From Kangiella shandongensis (GTDB lineage Bacteria; Pseudomonadota; Gammaproteobacteria; Enterobacterales; Kangiellaceae), in NCBI RefSeq assembly GCF_020005365.1, contig NZ_JACNML010000011.1:1-64000 (forward strand): DNA of 64,000 nucleotides, in the 5' to 3' direction. The notes beneath the pieces are model-generated. The model saw only the letters and a program-made list of their open reading frames with translations, did not search any database and had not been told where the DNA came from. Shown here piece by piece: positions 35,907 through 44,514 of this stretch (the first letter of the stretch is position 1; every line of letters starts with the position of its first letter). The translations under genes and the position numbers were made by a program.

Positions 35907-36007
35907 TGTTCTAACCCATAATTTTAATGAAGTCTCTAAAAGGTTTAAGAGTTTCTTATATATGAAACTCTGTAGTTGCTTAACCCCTTATTTATTTAGT
36001 TTGTGAA

Positions 36008-37042
36008 TTAGGGTTTATCTACAACATTTAGTTTTAGCAGCCTCTCAACTTTTTCCGATAACTCATTTAGTAGTGATGTGCTAGGGTTGGAATTCTTATT
36101 ACTATCTTCATTAGTTTTAGGTAGTTGAAATGCAACTCGCGTAGCAGAAGAAGTAATTTCATCTTTAACTTGATTGTCGGTAACTAATTCTGAGTAAGAA
36201 GGAAGGGTCTGAGCAATTGCTGATTTATGTGCATAATTTTCTTCTAACATTCTTTCCTTTACATATTGTCTAAATGAGAAAAAAACCAACAGATATGAAG
36301 GAGCCAATAAAAGAATTCTCATGAACCAAACTAAAGGAAAATCATACTGAGTGGAAGGGGAGCTGTTTTCATCTTTAGCGGGCACTTCGCTTTCTATATG
36401 ATTTACTAAATTAGTAATTGAATTAGTTACATCATAAGTTACATACATAGCTATGCCTACACTAATAGCCACAATTATAGCCCAAATCCATTTTTGAGTT
36501 GATATTTTGCTTCGTCGATTATCGAAGGCAGAGCTTAATGAGTCAGCTGCTGCTGGATTAATTAAAGATTTGATTTGATCTTTAAGTTTTACTATATCAG
36601 CATTTGCTTGGCTGACTTTTGATAACTGATCGTCAATTGATGTTCTTTTAGCTTCAATATCAGGCCCTAATATAGCCAATGCGTACACACCTGATTGGCG
36701 GATATGAGTATTGGTGGACTGAAGTTGCGCCAAAGGTTGGTGATGTTGATTTTGTATTTGATCAGGAGCCGTGCCTTTTAAATTGCTATACTGTGTGAAG
36801 AAATTGTTTAAATTTGTGCTAATACCATTCAAAAGATTAAATGGAATGTTTTCTAAAAGCTCCTCCTTTAGTGCGGTTCTCAATACATTTAAGGTGTCAT
36901 GTATTAAGGTCTCTATTTCATCTACTTTTTGGTTTTGCCAAGCCTGAGCCCTGCCTCCAGATACTAAAAGAACATCGAAATCTTCACTTTCTAAATTTTC
37001 AACATTTTTAAGTATAGATTCTACCAAGTCTTTATTGGGCAT
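36008..37042 (-). CDS. hypothetical membrane protein with coiled coil
   Basis: This 344-residue, AT-rich gene encodes a protein with a helical N-terminal half (about 1-175, including coiled-coil-like SKVSQANADIVKLKDQIKSL). Two membrane segments (WIWAIIVAISVGIAMYVTY at about 190 and FMRILLLAPSYLLVFFSF at about 250) are separated by a Ser/Glu-rich loop. A cytoplasmic-looking tail ends in another helix (LNELSEKVERLLKL). The topology resembles membrane-anchored effectors or scaffolds, but no family is recognised. It lies about 100 bp upstream of the 199-residue gene on the same strand, so the two may form a unit. Confidence 0.6.
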   Translation of the reverse strand: MPNKDLVESILKNVENLESEDFDVLLVSGGRAQAWQNQKVDEIETLIHDTLNVLRTALKEELLENIPFNLLNGISTNLNNFFTQYSNLKGTAPDQIQNQHHQPLAQLQSTNTHIRQSGVYALAILGPDIEAKRTSIDDQLSKVSQANADIVKLKDQIKSLINPAAADSLSSAFDNRRSKISTQKWIWAIIVAISVGIAMYVTYDVTNSITNLVNHIESEVPAKDENSSPSTQYDFPLVWFMRILLLAPSYLLVFFSFRQYVKERMLEENYAHKSAIAQTLPSYSELVTDNQVKDEITSSATRVAFQLPKTNEDSNKNSNPSTSLLNELSEKVERLLKLNVVDKP

Positions 37043-37126
37043 TTTATCTCCTTCAGCTTAAGCTTAATTTAATAGACAGAGAATGTTCACAATATATAAA
37101 GTTAATTAATTGTTATAAATTGTATT

Positions 37127-37558
37127 TTAAACACAAACTGACTTCATCAAATGCAGTGTTAACCCCGGTGAGCCGAGTTCTTTAACGCTAGTGGCGCCAC
37201 CTTTGTCGCTATACCCTTGGATGGAGTTTGCTCCGCCCCAGGTCATGGCGAGTTGTTTGTTTGGATTACTACTCATATCGAACAGGCGAATGGACACCAT
37301 TTCTGGTGTATGAGGCCAGGCGTCTTTAAGTTCTTTGTATTTCTCAGCGGAGGCTTCTTCGATCTGGATACCGAGTTTTAAGCCATTAGAGAGTTCGAAG
37401 GTTTTTGGCTCGTCGGAAGTAACGTCCCAAAAGCCAAGTCGTTTACCATTCCATTCGGCGTAAACACGCTGTATGCGCTCGCCAGTTTGTGGATCGCAGG
37501 CTAAGCTGGCTTGTGTAAAGGCGGTGGTTAGAAATAAGAATAGTCCTATCTTTTTCAT
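37127..37558 (-). CDS. small secreted protein, unknown function
   Basis: This 143-residue protein has a good signal peptide (MKKIGLFLFLTTAFTQASLA) and a mature part beginning with Cys. A second cysteine is three residues from the C-terminus (MKSVCV), which could form a disulfide closing the chain. The body is mixed alpha/beta without recognised motifs. GC content returns to the genome-like level here, unlike the two genes to its left. Periplasmic location is inferred from the signal. Neighbours give no hint of the role. Confidence 0.65.
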   Translation of the reverse strand: MKKIGLFLFLTTAFTQASLACDPQTGERIQRVYAEWNGKRLGFWDVTSDEPKTFELSNGLKLGIQIEEASAEKYKELKDAWPHTPEMVSIRLFDMSSNPNKQLAMTWGGANSIQGYSDKGGATSVKELGSPGLTLHLMKSVCV

Positions 37559-37842
37559 CCTGAATCCTTGTTGTTTCTGATTTTATCTTTTTGCTTTATT
37601 TGTGTTGATATTTAGTTATCTGTACGTAATATAAACAAGTGTGATGCATTTCGCAAATTGAAAGGAGAGGGGCTTCGCAGCTGAAGCTACGGGTTTGAGG
37701 GCGGGCGATAAGGTTGTTGCAATTAGTGACTGCAACATCCCCGGTTGTGATGCTGACGATTGACGTCAGCGAGAGTACACAAAAGACGGTGATGATTAAG
37801 GCAAGATAAGTCGGTTGAGCTGGCCTAATACATGTTAAGCTA
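37559..37842. other. gene-poor region with three small hairpins
   Basis: After an AT-rich promoter-like part, the stretch 37672-37770 contains GCTTC/GAAGC, GTTGCA/TGCAAC (37716-37721 with 37731-37736) and GCTGACG/CGTCAGC (37752-37758 with 37764-37770). No U-run follows them. No open frame with a ribosome site is seen. It may be a leader of the next gene or degenerate repeat material. Confidence 0.3.
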
Positions 37843-37875
37843 GTGTTAGGGCTTGATGCAGATGTAGGAATAAGC

Positions 37876-38298
37876 GTGTTTAAACCCCGATTGATTCAGA
37901 CGGATAAGGACTGGCTTGATGCCGATGGTATCAAGCTATACACCATATCGGCGGCTAACCTTCCGGTGAATCGAAGCGATTATCTGGGGCAGTTAAAGGT
38001 TTTAAAACTAAAAAAGGATTTTGACTGGGCGAGAACCGCAGCCTTTGCTATCTTTCATGACGGCGCTTCCGCAAAGTATCTGGTGTTGGTGGCATGGGGC
38101 AACGATAACGAGCTATTCACTACCGTATCGGTCAGAAAGTCGGAGCATTGGTTCGAAGATCCTGAAGCCTACTCGTTTTGCCTGTGGGATATGGAAGTCA
38201 TGTGGGCCGAGCGCAATATCTATATTGAAACCATGTACAGCGGGGTCGAAAGCTTGGATGCCTATCGCGCGACAAGACCCGATCAATGGTTACCGTAA
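37876..38298 (+). CDS. conserved-looking hypothetical protein
   Basis: This 140-residue cytoplasmic protein reads from GTG 37876 (VFKPRLIQTDKDWLD), chosen because AGGA lies 6 bases before; an upstream GTG at 37843 is possible. The sequence is rich in Trp and acidic residues (AFAIFHDGASAKYLVLVAWGN, FCLWDMEVMWAERNIYIETM), suggesting a compact alpha/beta fold. No signal, membrane segment or known motif is seen. It converges on the DUF2784 gene with a 25-bp gap. Function unknown. Confidence 0.6.
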   Translation: MFKPRLIQTDKDWLDADGIKLYTISAANLPVNRSDYLGQLKVLKLKKDFDWARTAAFAIFHDGASAKYLVLVAWGNDNELFTTVSVRKSEHWFEDPEAYSFCLWDMEVMWAERNIYIETMYSGVESLDAYRATRPDQWLP

Positions 38299-38323
38299 GC
38301 AGCAGCGAACTTGTCGAGCAATT

Positions 38324-38743
38324 TTACTTTTTCTTTGAGTTTGATTTTCGGAAGTGCGGCGGGTAAATAATCCAGACCAACAGCACGAGCAAACCAAACG
38401 TTGAGTAAGCCACAGTAAAGACCCAGGTGGGCAGATCCCAATACAGTATCTGTTGTACCCAGTGTTCGACAAAACCGACCTGATAGGTATCGCCTCCGGC
38501 CTGTTGCCGTAACCATATTTCCAGCGTCGTCAACGGGCAAACCAGACCCAGCCAGACTTCGGCTATCACAACCACAACAATGGCAAGATGGACCAGGCGA
38601 AACCATAATCGATTAACCCAATCCCAATGCCGGAGATTACCTATAACGATCAGAACCAGACCGCCGACAACAAATAAAACTAATGACATGTGCAGAATTA
38701 GCACGATATCGGCCAGCCACTGGAACAGGTTACTTTCGTTCAT
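38324..38743 (-). CDS. DUF2784 family membrane protein
   Basis: This 139-residue inner-membrane protein has four hydrophobic spans (about 9-32, 46-66, 100-125 including WVFTVAYSTFGLLVLLVWII). The DUF2784 signature pattern DIVLILHMSLVLFVVGGLV, then NLRHWDWVNRLWFRLVHL and EVWLGLVCPLTTLE, is visible. No activity is known for the family. The tail is short and basic. No obvious operon partner. Confidence 0.8.
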   Translation of the reverse strand: MNESNLFQWLADIVLILHMSLVLFVVGGLVLIVIGNLRHWDWVNRLWFRLVHLAIVVVVIAEVWLGLVCPLTTLEIWLRQQAGGDTYQVGFVEHWVQQILYWDLPTWVFTVAYSTFGLLVLLVWIIYPPHFRKSNSKKK

Positions 38744-38799
38744 CCTCCCAGCATAGCAAATCAGCTTATCTGGCTACAGTTTCAATATTGGCTCGGGTT

Positions 38800-39486
38800 T
38801 TATTCGTATTCGTCATGGCGTTTTTGCCATTCGTAAGTTGGGGTTTGTGGCCAGCCTTCGGGAGAGTCTTCCCATGCTTCCTGTCGGCCATAGGGAGTTA
38901 AGTCCAGATAAGTCCAGTGGCTACCGAGGTATTCTACACCACGAGCGCCGGTGTGGTAGGTTTGATAAATATCGTCACCATCTCGTAGGAATATGCTGAC
39001 ACCATGGATTTCCTGATCGTTAACGGTGGCGCCGAAGTCATAATTAAAGTCGCTGTCCAGCGACGAATACCAGGGGATGGGGGTATTCCATTCCATGCGT
39101 TTGCGATATTGCTGCAGTTTTTCCAGCGGTGCGCGCGAGATCAGGACGAAGCTGGTGTCGCGGGCGTGAAAATGTGCTGGGTGAGTCATGGCGTCTGTGA
39201 CCCATGAGTATCCCGGGCATCCTGCATCCCAGTCGGGCCCGAACATAAAGTGGTAAACAATCAGTTGTTTGCGCCCCTCGAACAGGTCGAGCAAGCTGAG
39301 TTCCCCTTTGTCGGATTGAAAGCGGTAATCTTTATCCACTTTGCGCATCGGCAGGCGTCGTCGTTGGGCGTTAAGGGCGTCACGAGCGCGGGTGAGTTCT
39401 TTTTCTTTCTCGACAAAAGTATCAACGGCGCTTTGCCATTCTTCTGGCGACACAACTTCTGGTAATGGCTTCTTTTCCGTGGGCAT
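38800..39486 (-). CDS. DUF899 family thioredoxin-like protein
   Basis: This 228-residue soluble protein starts at ATG 39486 (MPTEKKPLPEV) with AAGGAGC ahead; the longer frame to 39525 is rejected on that basis. DUF899 hallmarks are the paired-charge start EEWQSAVDTFVEKEKELTRARDAL, LFEGRKQLIVYHFMFGPDWDAGCPGYSW, and the tail SHWTYLDLTPYGRQEAW. The fold is thioredoxin-like but only one Cys remains at the usual active-site position, so classic disulfide exchange is doubtful. The family is often found near AHSA1/SRPBCC genes, and one lies next to it here in the opposite direction. Confidence 0.85.
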   Translation of the reverse strand: MPTEKKPLPEVVSPEEWQSAVDTFVEKEKELTRARDALNAQRRRLPMRKVDKDYRFQSDKGELSLLDLFEGRKQLIVYHFMFGPDWDAGCPGYSWVTDAMTHPAHFHARDTSFVLISRAPLEKLQQYRKRMEWNTPIPWYSSLDSDFNYDFGATVNDQEIHGVSIFLRDGDDIYQTYHTGARGVEYLGSHWTYLDLTPYGRQEAWEDSPEGWPQTPTYEWQKRHDEYE

Positions 39487-39642
39487 GACAGGCTCCTTTT
39501 CATGTTTGCTACGTCTGTTTTCCAAAGACTAGCATGTTCTGGTTAAATAGTGAGCAACTGAAGCAAGAAATGTTAATTAGGTCATCGTCTTTAATAGCTA
39601 AACTAGTATGCTTAAATACTCATCAAAGAATAAGGAACCATT

Positions 39643-40053
39643 ATGGATATCACGGTGGAAACAACCATTAATGCAGATTTGGACTCAGTATGGAAATGCT
39701 GGAATAACCCGGAAGATATTAAGCAGTGGAATACCGCTTCTGAGGACTGGCACACCACGCAGAGTGACGTGGATCTGCGCGTCGGAGGTCGCTTCAGTTC
39801 ACGTATGGAAGCGAAGGATGGCAGCATGGGCTTTGACTTTGAAGGAACTTATACCAAGATCGCTGATAAAGAGCTGTTAGAGTATGAAATGGATGACAAG
39901 CGCAAAGTGTTGGTTCAGTTTGAGCAAAATGGTGATGGGGTTAAGGTGAGTGAAACCTTTGAAGCTGAAAAGGAGAATGAGCCAGAAATGCAGCGCAAAG
40001 GCTGGCAAAGTATTCTGAATAATTTCGCCAGATATGTCGAAAATCAGCCTTAA
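39643..40053 (+). CDS. SRPBCC (AHSA1-like) domain protein
   Basis: This 136-residue START-fold protein shows DITVETTINADLDSVWKCWNNPEDIKQW, GGRFSSRMEAKDGSMGFDFEGTY and KVSETFEAEKENEPEMQRKGWQSILNNF, matching the AHSA1/CalC subgroup that binds hydrophobic ligands in a helix-grip cavity. The ligand is unknown. AAGGAACC precedes the ATG. It is divergent from DUF899 with a short shared promoter region and is followed by a structured, convergent intergenic space. Confidence 0.88.
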   Translation: MDITVETTINADLDSVWKCWNNPEDIKQWNTASEDWHTTQSDVDLRVGGRFSSRMEAKDGSMGFDFEGTYTKIADKELLEYEMDDKRKVLVQFEQNGDGVKVSETFEAEKENEPEMQRKGWQSILNNFARYVENQP

Positions 40054-40125
40054 ATACCTCTTGGCTGGTAGGTTGTTGAGTAAAACAACCTGAGAAGCCG
40101 TAATGATGTGGGAAGAAATGACAGG

Positions 40126-40167
40126 GTGTTTTGCAGAAATTAATGAAGATTAATCCCTGCAAAACAC
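40126..40167. terminator. two-level hairpin between convergent genes
   Basis: GTGTTTTGCAG / CTGCAAAACAC (11 bp) encloses a second stem ATTAAT/ATTAAT around GAAG. It lies between the AHSA1 stop (40053) and the YcaC stop (40182). There is no U-run on either strand, so it could slow polymerase or protect mRNA ends rather than act as a classic terminator. Confidence 0.45.
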
Positions 40168-40181
40168 GACATGATACGCTG

Positions 40182-40805
40182 CTATGATTCGGCGTTTTGA
40201 TTATAACTGGCGATCAAGTTGCGATAATCAGGAATGTGGTTAGAGAATAAAGTACCTAACCCCTCGATATCGTTTCTCCAGTCTCTGTGTAGTTCACAGG
40301 CCGCCCCAAACCAGGTCATCAGCTGAGCACCTGACTTGCTCATTCTATCCCAGGCTGAATCTCTGGTAAGCGGGTTAAATGTGCCCGATGCATCGGTGAT
40401 GACAAACACCTCAAAGTCTTCTTCTAAAGCCGATAAGGTTGGGAATGCAACGCACACCTCGGTCACGACGCCGGCAATAATCAGCTGTTTTTTGCCCGTT
40501 GCTTTAACGGCTTTAACAAAATCTTCATTGTCCCAAGCGTTAATTTGCCCAGGGCGCGCGATATATGGAGCATCAGGGAATATACCTTTTAACTCTTGGA
40601 CCAGAGGGCCGTTAGGACCATCTTCGAAACTGGTGGTTAAAATGGTCGGTAAGCCAAAGTATTTGGCTGCTTCTGCAAGTGCCAGCACGTTATTTTTAAA
40701 TTTATCGGGATCAATGTCTCGAACCAGCGACAGTAATCCAGTCTGATGATCCACTAATAGGACAGCGGCATCATCTTTATTTAATCTACGATATTTATTA
40801 CCCAT
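40182..40805 (-). CDS. ycaC: YcaC-like isochorismatase-family hydrolase
   Basis: This 207-residue protein starts at ATG 40805 (MGNKYRRLNKDDAAVLLVDH) with GAGGAAT upstream. Asp19 and Cys118 (AGVVTEVCVAFP) of the cysteine-hydrolase active site are at the same positions as in E. coli YcaC. RPGQINAWDNEDFVKAVKATG and MTWFGAACELHRDWRNDIEGL are nearly identical to YcaC from memory. YcaC forms octamers and its natural substrate is unknown. It is monocistronic, with an AraC regulator gene divergent upstream that could control it. Confidence 0.92.
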   Translation of the reverse strand: MGNKYRRLNKDDAAVLLVDHQTGLLSLVRDIDPDKFKNNVLALAEAAKYFGLPTILTTSFEDGPNGPLVQELKGIFPDAPYIARPGQINAWDNEDFVKAVKATGKKQLIIAGVVTEVCVAFPTLSALEEDFEVFVITDASGTFNPLTRDSAWDRMSKSGAQLMTWFGAACELHRDWRNDIEGLGTLFSNHIPDYRNLIASYNQNAES

Positions 40806-40994
40806 AGTTGTATTCCTCATCATTAAGTAAGCAGCTCACTCTTATGAGCTAGCGGTTAAGTAATAAATATATACCTCTGTAGATGGATATGATTATACGA
40901 AATTGCTGTTTTTTATACTTTATTGCTAATCGCGTTGAGGGGGACAGTATATATGCTAAAGTAGGGTGTAACGTACCTTTCGAGGTTGAACCTT

Positions 40995-41864
40995 ATGGGA
41001 AAGTATTATAGAGAGTTTAGAGACAATACCAGTTTCAACCTGATTAACATCGCAAGTATTCATTATTTCAATGGCGGGCGAGTTGAGAGTAAGGACTTTA
41101 AGTCGAAAGATATGACTTTCCTAATCCCGTTGGAGCATGCGGGTTTCGAATTACGCTGGGAGCAGACTGATGGTACTTCGGAGGGGAAGCGGTTAGCTGC
41201 GGGAGACATTTGCTTTATTCCCATGAACTCCTTCTATAGTATTGAATGGTGTAATGCCCACTTTTTGAAACTTTCGATTAAGTTTGACTTTGTCGCTGAT
41301 GCAGCGGACGTATCGGTTGACACTTTACGGCATTTTATAAATCCTAACATAGGCTTCCATGACAATTTTATGTTTAGTACGGCACAAGTCTGCCGTAAGT
41401 ACATAGAAAGTCATGACGATGTCGATGAGCAATACATTAAAAGCTGGCTCTATGTTTTGGTGAACTACTATTTCGATACTTATGTTATTGGCGATACAGT
41501 GACTAAGGCAAAAAATAAATTGGACAGTATCGAGTCGATTCCCAACTCCGAAATCCGATCGTTAATTGCTTATATCGATTTAAACTTGAATAAAAATTTG
41601 ACCGTTCAAGACATGGCTGATTATGTTGGTATGAGTCAGTATCATTTCATTAGAGTTTTCAAAGAGATGGTTGGCATGCCTCCAGCAAGGTTTTTTGGTT
41701 TACAGAAGGTAACCAAGGCTAAAGAAATGTTGTTGCAGGGGATACCTATCGTTGAGATTGCTTACGTACTTGGGTACTCGAGTCAGTCGCATTTCAGTAA
41801 AGCTTTCTCTTCAATCGTTGGGCTATCACCAAGAGAGTTTACACGGAAAGAAGGTAAGATTTAA
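40995..41864 (+). CDS. AraC family transcriptional regulator
   Basis: This 289-residue regulator starts at ATG 40995 with GAGG nine bases before. The N-terminal cupin-like sensor region (about 1-175) is followed by an AraC DNA-binding domain (about 185-285): NLTVQDMADYVGMSQYHFIRVF and IVEIAYVLGYSSQSHFSKAF are the two helix-turn-helix units, and PREFTRKE ends the domain. It is divergent from ycaC and 34 bp upstream of an FMN reductase gene on the same strand. Either may be its target; the effector is unknown. Confidence 0.9.
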   Translation: MGKYYREFRDNTSFNLINIASIHYFNGGRVESKDFKSKDMTFLIPLEHAGFELRWEQTDGTSEGKRLAAGDICFIPMNSFYSIEWCNAHFLKLSIKFDFVADAADVSVDTLRHFINPNIGFHDNFMFSTAQVCRKYIESHDDVDEQYIKSWLYVLVNYYFDTYVIGDTVTKAKNKLDSIESIPNSEIRSLIAYIDLNLNKNLTVQDMADYVGMSQYHFIRVFKEMVGMPPARFFGLQKVTKAKEMLLQGIPIVEIAYVLGYSSQSHFSKAFSSIVGLSPREFTRKEGKI

Positions 41865-41898
41865 TAAGTATAACATCGTATTTTTTAAGGTGGTCTAA

Positions 41899-42450
41899 GT
41901 GAAAATTTTTGCGTTTTGTGCGAGTAATAACAGTGAATCTATAAATAAAAAATTATTGGAAGAAAGTTGTCGAAATTTCCAGAACCATGAGGTTAAGTTC
42001 AAGGTGATGAATGACTTTGATTTGCCTATTTTCAGTCAGGATCTTGAGAGAGATAATCACACCTACCCACAAGCGGCACAAACGTTTTTAGATTTAACGG
42101 CTGATAATGATGCTATCGTTATTGCGACACCTGAGCACAACAGTTCCATTCCAGCTGCTTTCAAGAATATCGTCGACTGGTGTTCTCGATCGCCTAATTT
42201 GAATGGTGAGAAGATATTCAGGAATAAGCCAGTGTTATTGCTGAGCACTTCTCCCGGTGGTCGAGGAGGCAGTACAAACCTGAAGCATCTTGAAACCATT
42301 ATGCCCTGGTGGGGAGCGGATATAAGGTTCTCGCTCAGCATACCAAGCTTTTTCGAACATTTTGATCAGAGCGAAGCATCTTTCGATAAAGAGACCAAGG
42401 AGAAAGTTCAGGGTGTCAGTACCCAGTTCCTGGACTCTTTACAGAACTGA
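41899..42450 (+). CDS. NADPH-dependent FMN reductase family protein
   Basis: This 183-residue flavodoxin-like protein starts at GTG 41899 (AAGGTGG upstream). KIFAFCASNNSESINKKLL is the FMN phosphate-binding loop, and IVIATPEHNSSIPAAFKNIVDWCSR is the conserved PExN region of NAD(P)H:FMN/quinone reductases such as chromate reductase ChrR. LLSTSPGGRGGSTNL is the third flavin loop. The family reduces quinones, azo dyes or flavins. It lies just behind an AraC gene, perhaps under its control. Confidence 0.9.
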   Translation: MKIFAFCASNNSESINKKLLEESCRNFQNHEVKFKVMNDFDLPIFSQDLERDNHTYPQAAQTFLDLTADNDAIVIATPEHNSSIPAAFKNIVDWCSRSPNLNGEKIFRNKPVLLLSTSPGGRGGSTNLKHLETIMPWWGADIRFSLSIPSFFEHFDQSEASFDKETKEKVQGVSTQFLDSLQN

Positions 42451-42563
42451 GCCGTCGTTATTGTCATCCCTTTCGTTATAGAAATCAGGCTTGTATAAAA
42501 AATAACCAGCGATTAAAGTGGAAATACCTGTGATGTTGTATTTTCTTTGAGCTGGAGGGATAT

Positions 42564-44111
42564 ATGAGCAATCCGATCGTTGCGGATAATAAACCAAAGA
42601 AGGTTGCGCTTAAGAAAGGTGAAAAGTATTTCTTTTGTCGCTGTGGTCGTTCAAGCGACCAGCCGTTTTGCGATGGCTCGCATAAGGGCACGGAGTTTAC
42701 GCCGTTAGGCTTTGTGGTCGAGGAGGATAGCGATGCCTATCTCTGTCGTTGTAAGCATACCAATAACGCACCCTATTGTGACGGTACCCATAAACAGTTT
42801 TCTGGCGATGATGTGGGCAAAGAAGGGCCTGGTGTTAAAGGAAAAAAGGGTGAAGCCCCAGCTGCTAAAGCAACCGAAGAAGAGCCAACGGTAGAGTTTA
42901 TTCACCAGTTGGCTCGTGAAGGGTTAAGCAAGTTGGGGCATCATGGACCGATAACGGCAATGGGCGTGCCGCGTTATAAGTTGCCGCAGTGGGATGATAT
43001 CCAGATTATGGTGGCGCAGATGGCGACCAAACCGTTGATGGATGATGCGGTAGTCAGTACCGAATTGATCATTGGGCCGGAAGCCAGAAAGCCGCTCAAG
43101 CTGGATATTCCACTGTTTGTCTCGGATATGAGTTTCGGTGCTTTATCGGAAGAAGCTAAAATTGCTCTGGCCCGCGGTGCAGAGTTAGCTGGAACAGGAA
43201 TTTGCTCAGGAGAGGGCGGGATGTTAGCCGAAGAGCAGGCTGAAAATTCACGATATTTTTATGAGCTGGCCAGCGCCAAGTTTGGCTATAAAGAAGAGCT
43301 GTTAACTCGTGTACAAAGCTTTCATTTTAAAGGCGGGCAAGGCGCTAAGACTGGAACTGGTGGCCACCTACCGGGGAATAAAAATGTCGGTAAAATTTCA
43401 CAGATGCGTGGTATCCCTGAAGGGCAGCCAGCGGTATCGCCACCGACGTTTGACGATCTAAGAACGGTTAGGGATTTTAAGCGGTTTGCCGATCGGCTTC
43501 GCGAGATTACGGGCGGCATTCCGGTGGGGTTTAAACTCAGTGCCAATCATATTGAGCGTGATATTGAATTCGCCATAGAAGCCAGTGCCGATTACATTAT
43601 TCTCGATGGGCGCGGTGGTGGCACTGGTGCTGCACCTGAAATATTTAGAGATCATATCAGCGTACCGACTATTCCGGCGTTAGCTCGGGCTCGACGGTTT
43701 CTGGATGAGCAGGGTGCCAGCGGCAAGGTGACTCTGATTGTTACCGGCGGACTTCGTTTACCCATCGATTTTGTCAAAGCCATGGCGTTGGGCGCGGATG
43801 GTGTGGCGGTTGCCAATAGCGCCATACAGGCGATTGGTTGTGTTGCTGCACGAATGTGCCATACCAATAACTGTCCATCTGGCGTCGCGACTCAGAAGAA
43901 AGAATTACGCCAGCGACTGAATATCGACAAATCAGCAAACCAGCTGAAGAATTTTTTTGAGGCATCGGCCGAGCTGATGCAGGTGATGGCCAGAGCCTGT
44001 GGTCATGATCATCTTAATCAATTTAATATTGATGATTTAGCGACCTGGAATCGGGATATGGCCCTGTTATCCGGGGTGCAATATGCAGGGTTTATCGAAC
44101 CGAAGTATTAG
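42564..44111 (+). CDS. CDGSH iron-sulfur / glutamate synthase-like FMN domain fusion
   Basis: This 515-residue protein has two N-terminal CDGSH [2Fe-2S] motifs (CRCGRSSDQPFCDGSH with Cys25/27/36 and His40; CRCKHTNNAPYCDGTH with Cys61/63/72 and His76), a short Lys/Ala linker, and a full GltS FMN-binding domain (about 110-515). That domain includes SDMSFGALSEEAKIALARG, GQGAKTGTGGHLPG and CHTNNCPSGVATQ, the 3Fe-4S cluster loop. The amidotransferase domain of true glutamate synthase is missing, so it cannot use glutamine by itself. An oxidoreductase role with an unknown substrate is likely. GGAGGG precedes the ATG. Confidence 0.92.
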   Translation: MSNPIVADNKPKKVALKKGEKYFFCRCGRSSDQPFCDGSHKGTEFTPLGFVVEEDSDAYLCRCKHTNNAPYCDGTHKQFSGDDVGKEGPGVKGKKGEAPAAKATEEEPTVEFIHQLAREGLSKLGHHGPITAMGVPRYKLPQWDDIQIMVAQMATKPLMDDAVVSTELIIGPEARKPLKLDIPLFVSDMSFGALSEEAKIALARGAELAGTGICSGEGGMLAEEQAENSRYFYELASAKFGYKEELLTRVQSFHFKGGQGAKTGTGGHLPGNKNVGKISQMRGIPEGQPAVSPPTFDDLRTVRDFKRFADRLREITGGIPVGFKLSANHIERDIEFAIEASADYIILDGRGGGTGAAPEIFRDHISVPTIPALARARRFLDEQGASGKVTLIVTGGLRLPIDFVKAMALGADGVAVANSAIQAIGCVAARMCHTNNCPSGVATQKKELRQRLNIDKSANQLKNFFEASAELMQVMARACGHDHLNQFNIDDLATWNRDMALLSGVQYAGFIEPKY

Positions 44112-44145
44112 TCATTGTTAGGTATGAATTCCTTAAGGAGACAAA

Positions 44146-44514
44146 ATGAAAACAAAAGTTGTTGTGTTAGTTTTATTCTTGGTATTCTTTTTGTCTGGGA
44201 TCGCTAAGCTAACGAGCTTGCCTTTCGAAGTGGAGGCCTTCGAGCGCTGGGGGTATCCTCTGTGGTTTATGTATCTTACCGGTTTTATCGAAATTATCGG
44301 TGCCGCCGCTTTACTGATTCCAAGAGTTTCGGCTGTGGCGAGCCTGGTGCTGGCAGGGCTGATGGTGGGAGCCGTAGCCACTCATCTGATGCACGGAGAG
44401 TGGTTGATGTTAATCGTGGCAACGGCCATTCTCGTAACGGCCCTCTACCGAACCTGTGTTGGCAGAGAGCAGATCAGGACGTTGATTGGCCGCTCGCCGA
44501 AATCTCCGGATTGA
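44146..44514 (+). CDS. DoxX-like family membrane protein
   Basis: This 122-residue protein has four membrane helices (VVVLVLFLVFFLSGIAKLTS, LWFMYLTGFIEIIGAAALLI, AVASLVLAGLMVGAVATHLM, LMLIVATAILVTALYR) with SGIAKL and GFIEIIGA motifs of the DoxX/YphA group. AAGGAGAC precedes the ATG. It lies 34 bp behind the CDGSH-GltS gene, so the two probably form an operon. DoxX proteins often partner with redox enzymes at the membrane, which fits this neighbour. Confidence 0.87.
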   Translation: MKTKVVVLVLFLVFFLSGIAKLTSLPFEVEAFERWGYPLWFMYLTGFIEIIGAAALLIPRVSAVASLVLAGLMVGAVATHLMHGEWLMLIVATAILVTALYRTCVGREQIRTLIGRSPKSPD

